Assembly: GCF_008120935.1 (NCBI RefSeq)
Contig: NZ_RDBO01000020.1
Location: 398,148 to 433,448 of the forward strand
DNA length: 35,301 bases
From: Streptomyces sp. sk2.1
GTDB taxonomy: Bacteria > Actinomycetota > Actinomycetes > Streptomycetales > Streptomycetaceae
Direction of reading: 5' to 3'
The notes beneath the pieces were generated by a model. The model saw only the letters and a program-made list of their open reading frames with translations, was not told where the DNA came from and searched no databases. How positions within the stretch are numbered: the stretch's first letter is position 1; each line of letters begins with the position of its first letter. The position numbers and the translations under genes were made by a program. Positions 32,897-35,301 of the stretch are shown here, piece after piece.

Positions 32897-32944
32897 CCCG
32901 CCCGGTCCTGGGTGATCCGGCCGGATCACCCAGGACCGGGCGGG
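32897..32944. terminator. 48-bp perfect palindrome, bidirectional terminator
   Basis: The central 40 bases (32901-32940) are CCCGGTCCTGGGTGATCCGG joined to its exact complement with no spacer, and four more base pairs extend it each side. It lies five bases after the DUF5685 stop on the minus strand and downstream of the leader ORF on the plus strand, so it can end both transcripts. Confidence 0.88.
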
Positions 32945-32948
32945 CGGT

Positions 32949-34196
32949 TCAGCAGTCGCAGTTGCAGTCGCAGCAGCCGCCGTCGTCACCGCCACAGCTG
33001 CTGCAGCAGTTGCAACACTCGCAGCAGTCACCGCAGTTGCCGCAGTCGCACTGACTGCAGAGTCCTTCGCGACGCTGGTGGCTCCACGGGTCCTCGAACG
33101 TCCCGCAGCACATCTGGCAGGTGCAGGCCAGGCCCGCCCACACCAGGCAGCCCATGATCAGGCCGCGCCGGTCGCGCGGCGGCTCGGGCGGCTGCCAGGG
33201 ACCACCGGGACCGCCGGGGCCGCCGGGGTTCGTCGGCGCGTACGGATTGCCCGGGGGCGGTCCGAACGCCCCGGTCGGTCCGGCGGCCGCCGACGGAGCC
33301 GTTCCGTCCAGCAGGACCGCGCCCGGCTGGTGCGAGCACGCCGTGGTGCCGAACGCCCGGTCCACCGACTGCCGCAGCTCGTGGGCCAGCAGTACGTGGG
33401 CCAGCTTGCCGTCGGTGAATTCGGCGTCGCGCAGGGCCAGCCGTACGCCGTGCAGCGCGTCGTCGCACAGCCGGCGCGCCTCGGCGCGCGAGGTGCCGGT
33501 CGCGGTGAGCGGGTTCCAGGCGCCCGACGCGGCGTCGGCCTCCTGGTCCTCCACGGCGTCCAGCAGGTGCGCCAGTCGTCCGAAGAGCCGGCCCGCCTCG
33601 GCGAGCGGCTCCGCGTTCCGCGGCCGGCCGGCGAGCACCGCGGTGTGGGCGAAGGCCGCCGCGGTGGCGGTCTCGGTGGGCTCGGTGATGGTGAGCAGCG
33701 GGGTGCCGGGCCCGGCGGCCAGTTCGATTCCGGTCTGCCGGTCGACGGCGTCGACGAGGAGCGCCGTGTCGAAGCCGAGCTGCGCGCCGGTGCGCGCCCC
33801 GGCGCGGTCCCAGCCCGCGGCGACCCGGCGGGCCGCCGCGGCGACCGGGCGGCGCCTCAACAGCCCGTCCCCGTCGGCGACGTGGTCCCTGACCTTCGCC
33901 GAGGCCAGCACCAGCGAGACGGCGGCGGCCAGCCGGGCGCCCTCGCCGCGGGCGACCGGGGCGGTCCGCATGGCACGCAGCGGGCAGGGCCCCGCGGTGC
34001 GCCGCCATCCGGTGGTGCGTTCCGACTGAGCCTCCGTCAGAACGGAGACGATCAGGCCGTCATAGTTCGTCACGATCCGGGCGAACTGTCCGTGGTCGGA
34101 GCGGAGTGCGAGACAGAGCCCGCAGAGATGGGCCATCCATTCGGTCCTGAGCCCCTCGGACAACCGATGGGTACAGGGCCTGACTATTCCGAACAC
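32949..34196 (-). CDS. DUF5685 protein with cysteine-rich tail
   Basis: 415 residues from the GTG at 34196, with GGGGGAT upstream. The N-terminus MFGIVRPCTHRLSEGL followed by HLCGLCLALRSDHGQFARI is the DUF5685 signature, and the first 290 residues are helical. A glycine/proline linker (about 300-345) leads to a short hydrophobic patch (GCLVWAGLACTCQMCCG). The last 37 residues contain 16 cysteines in runs such as CCECCNCCSSC and CCDCNCDC. Such a tail could bind metals or form a cluster of disulfides. DUF5685 function is unknown to me. It is divergent from the SepF-like gene. Confidence 0.88.
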   Translation of the reverse strand: MFGIVRPCTHRLSEGLRTEWMAHLCGLCLALRSDHGQFARIVTNYDGLIVSVLTEAQSERTTGWRRTAGPCPLRAMRTAPVARGEGARLAAAVSLVLASAKVRDHVADGDGLLRRRPVAAAARRVAAGWDRAGARTGAQLGFDTALLVDAVDRQTGIELAAGPGTPLLTITEPTETATAAAFAHTAVLAGRPRNAEPLAEAGRLFGRLAHLLDAVEDQEADAASGAWNPLTATGTSRAEARRLCDDALHGVRLALRDAEFTDGKLAHVLLAHELRQSVDRAFGTTACSHQPGAVLLDGTAPSAAAGPTGAFGPPPGNPYAPTNPGGPGGPGGPWQPPEPPRDRRGLIMGCLVWAGLACTCQMCCGTFEDPWSHQRREGLCSQCDCGNCGDCCECCNCCSSCGGDDGGCCDCNCDC

Positions 34197-34502
34197 GACG
34201 ATCCCCCGAGAGTTTTCCGCCTTCGCGCCGGGTCGTGCGACCGCGCGACGTGCATCGTACCGAGCACCCCGTTCACCCGTACGTCCCTCATGTCACCCGT
34301 ACGGACCGGGGCATCATATTTTCTTTCTTTCACTCCCTTTATACGGGAGGAACCCTGACGAAACGCCACATCTTCTGCATCAGTACCGTCACGAACCCTC
34401 TGCGCGCCGACTATCCACTTGGCGCACGATCCGCATCATGGACGACCATAGGGATACGAAAGAGATGCGGACATCACGGAACCGCGGTGAGAGGAGGCGT
34501 CC
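34197..34502. other. Divergent intergenic region with an AT-rich stretch
   Basis: 306 bases separate the DUF5685 and SepF starts and must hold both promoters. The stretch 34308-34343 is mostly A and T with CTTT runs, exceptional in this DNA. A CTCCC/GGGAG dyad (34333-34337, 34345-34349) adjoins it. TTGGCG (34419-34424) is a possible -35 for the SepF gene but no good -10 follows at the right distance. No coding sequence is supported. Confidence 0.4.
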
Positions 34503-34943
34503 ATGGGATCGGTGCGCAAGGCAAGTGCCTGGCTGGGCCTCGTGGAGGACAACGACGAGCGGTACTACGACGACGAGTACGCCGAGGGCCCCCAGACCGG
34601 GGCGGCCCAGGCCTGGGTGACCGACCCCCGGGTGCAGATCGCGTCCGAGACGGCCGAGGAGACGGGCCGCCGGATCGCCACCGTCACCCCGGACAGCTTC
34701 CGGGACGCGCGGGCCATCGGCGAGCTCTTCCGGGACGGCGTTCCCGTGATCGTCAACCTCACGGCCATGGACCCCACCGACGCCAAGCGCGTCGTGGACT
34801 TCGCGGCCGGCCTCACCTTCGGCCTGCGCGGCTCGATCGAGCGCGTGGCCACCCGGGTCTTCCTGCTGACCCCGGCCGACACCCAGGTGGTCAGCGGCGA
34901 AGCCGTCGGCCGGCCGGCCGACGGCTTCTTCAACCAGAGCTGA
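34503..34943 (+). CDS. sepF: SepF-family cell division protein
   Basis: 146 residues starting at ATG 34503, with GAGGAGG upstream. It begins [26 protein letters not shown], a membrane-targeting helix followed by an acidic linker, then the SepF globular domain with [44 protein letters not shown] and [11 protein letters not shown]. SepF anchors and bundles FtsZ at the septum. Streptomyces carries one SepF in the division cluster and additional SepF-like proteins (SflA, SflB) elsewhere. Since no ftsZ or division cluster is present here, this is most likely one of the extra paralogues, which influence septum placement and branching. Confidence 0.9.
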   Translation: MGSVRKASAWLGLVEDNDERYYDDEYAEGPQTGAAQAWVTDPRVQIASETAEETGRRIATVTPDSFRDARAIGELFRDGVPVIVNLTAMDPTDAKRVVDFAAGLTFGLRGSIERVATRVFLLTPADTQVVSGEAVGRPADGFFNQS

Positions 34944-35006
34944 GCAGGGCGCTCGTCGGGCCGTTCCCGTACCCCTTCCGGCAGCCCCCCGCCGGTCGTG
35001 GTCCTA

Positions 35007-35301
35007 GGGCCTGTGTGATGTCGTGATCAATCCTGTGGATCCGGGTCCGTCTGGAGGGCGGATCCGGTAGGAATGCGGTCGTGACGCGTAGGCAACTCAC
35101 GGATAACCAATGGGAGTTGATCGAGCCGTATCTGCCGATCGGCGAGTACGGTCCGTACCCCGAGCGGCTGAGGGATCAGTTCGAGGGGGTGATCTGGCGG
35201 TTCAGGACCAGCGCGCAGTGGCGTGAGATGCCGGCCGAGTTCGGGCCGTGGCCGACCGTCTACGGGCGCTTTCGGGTCTGGCGGAACACTGGTGTGTTCA
35301 C
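35007..35301 (+). mobile_element. Left end of an IS5-family insertion sequence (partial)
   Basis: The element probably begins near 35007 with GGGCCTGTGTGATGTC as its left terminal sequence, next to CTAG (35004-35007), which fits a TA-type target. The transposase gene starts at 35081. The right end and target duplication are outside the window, so the boundary is provisional. Confidence 0.55.
35081..35301 (+). CDS. IS5-family transposase, N-terminal part (runs off window)
   Basis: 73 residues are visible from the GTG at 35081, with TAGGA upstream. The sequence opens MTRRQLTDNQWELIEPYLPI and continues YPERLRDQFEGVIWRFRTSAQWREMPAEFGPWPTVYGRFRVW. This is the helical DUF4096-type N-terminal domain shared by IS5-group transposases in Streptomyces. 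The catalytic DDE residues lie beyond the end of the window. It is intact so far as it can be read. Confidence 0.85.
   Translation, partial: MTRRQLTDNQWELIEPYLPIGEYGPYPERLRDQFEGVIWRFRTSAQWREMPAEFGPWPTVYGRFRVWRNTGVF

Noticed and set aside
1..35301. CRISPR arrays, tRNA or rRNA genes
   Set aside because: No regularly spaced repeats, cloverleaf or conserved rRNA segments were seen on either strand.

Overview
The window is chromosomal DNA from a Streptomyces or very close actinomycete. GC content is very high, third codon positions are strongly GC-biased, and several starts are GTG. The gene set is typical of the genus: a streptogrisin-type protease, a secreted actinobacterial phospholipase A2, a DUF5685 protein, a SepF paralogue and an Fxs peptide system. 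I found no rRNA, tRNA or CRISPR array. One insertion sequence enters at the right edge.

Layout. 79-5646: a TetR regulator divergent from a catabolic set (APC permease, YtcJ-type amidohydrolase, amidase) that looks built to import and hydrolyse an amide or N-acyl compound. 5687-7237: a three-domain methyltransferase-NUDIX-VOC protein, converging on the amidase across a shared terminator. 7460-9647: a secreted lipase divergent from an ABC-2-like membrane protein, with two matching TTAC-N6-GTAA boxes between them. 9838-14481: a MoxR ATPase and a metallopeptidase/vWA-like protein coupled by an ATGA overlap, flanked by two proteins of unknown function. 14592-16176: secreted phospholipase A2 and an alpha/beta hydrolase.

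16226-24182 is the most notable region. It is a complete Fxs system on the minus strand: a 55-residue precursor peptide ending FNSAL (FxSxx-COOH), a radical SAM/SPASM maturase whose C-terminal beta-hydroxylase domain has lost its HEXXH motif, a TIR-like protein (FxsC), and a 1309-residue ParA-like/TIR/NB-ARC/TPR protein. Divergent from the precursor is a four-helix DUF4231/SLATT membrane protein, and facing that is a SLOG-type nucleotide-sensor-like protein. Together these look like a peptide-modification cassette joined to NAD/nucleotide-signalling and membrane-effector modules of the kind seen in bacterial conflict systems. That functional link is inference.

26158-32424: a streptogrisin B-like protease, then a four-gene minus-strand operon (FAD/NAD(P)-binding protein, two LLM flavin monooxygenases, DUF1684 protein) closed by a 23-bp perfect hairpin terminator. 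Divergent from this operon is a tiny, apparently leaderless ORF (32713-32784) that matches the cysteine-type actinobacterial leader peptides but has no gene behind it, only a 48-bp palindromic terminator. 32949-34943: a DUF5685 protein with an extraordinarily cysteine-rich tail, divergent from a SepF-family division protein. From about 35007 an IS5-family transposase gene begins and runs off the window.
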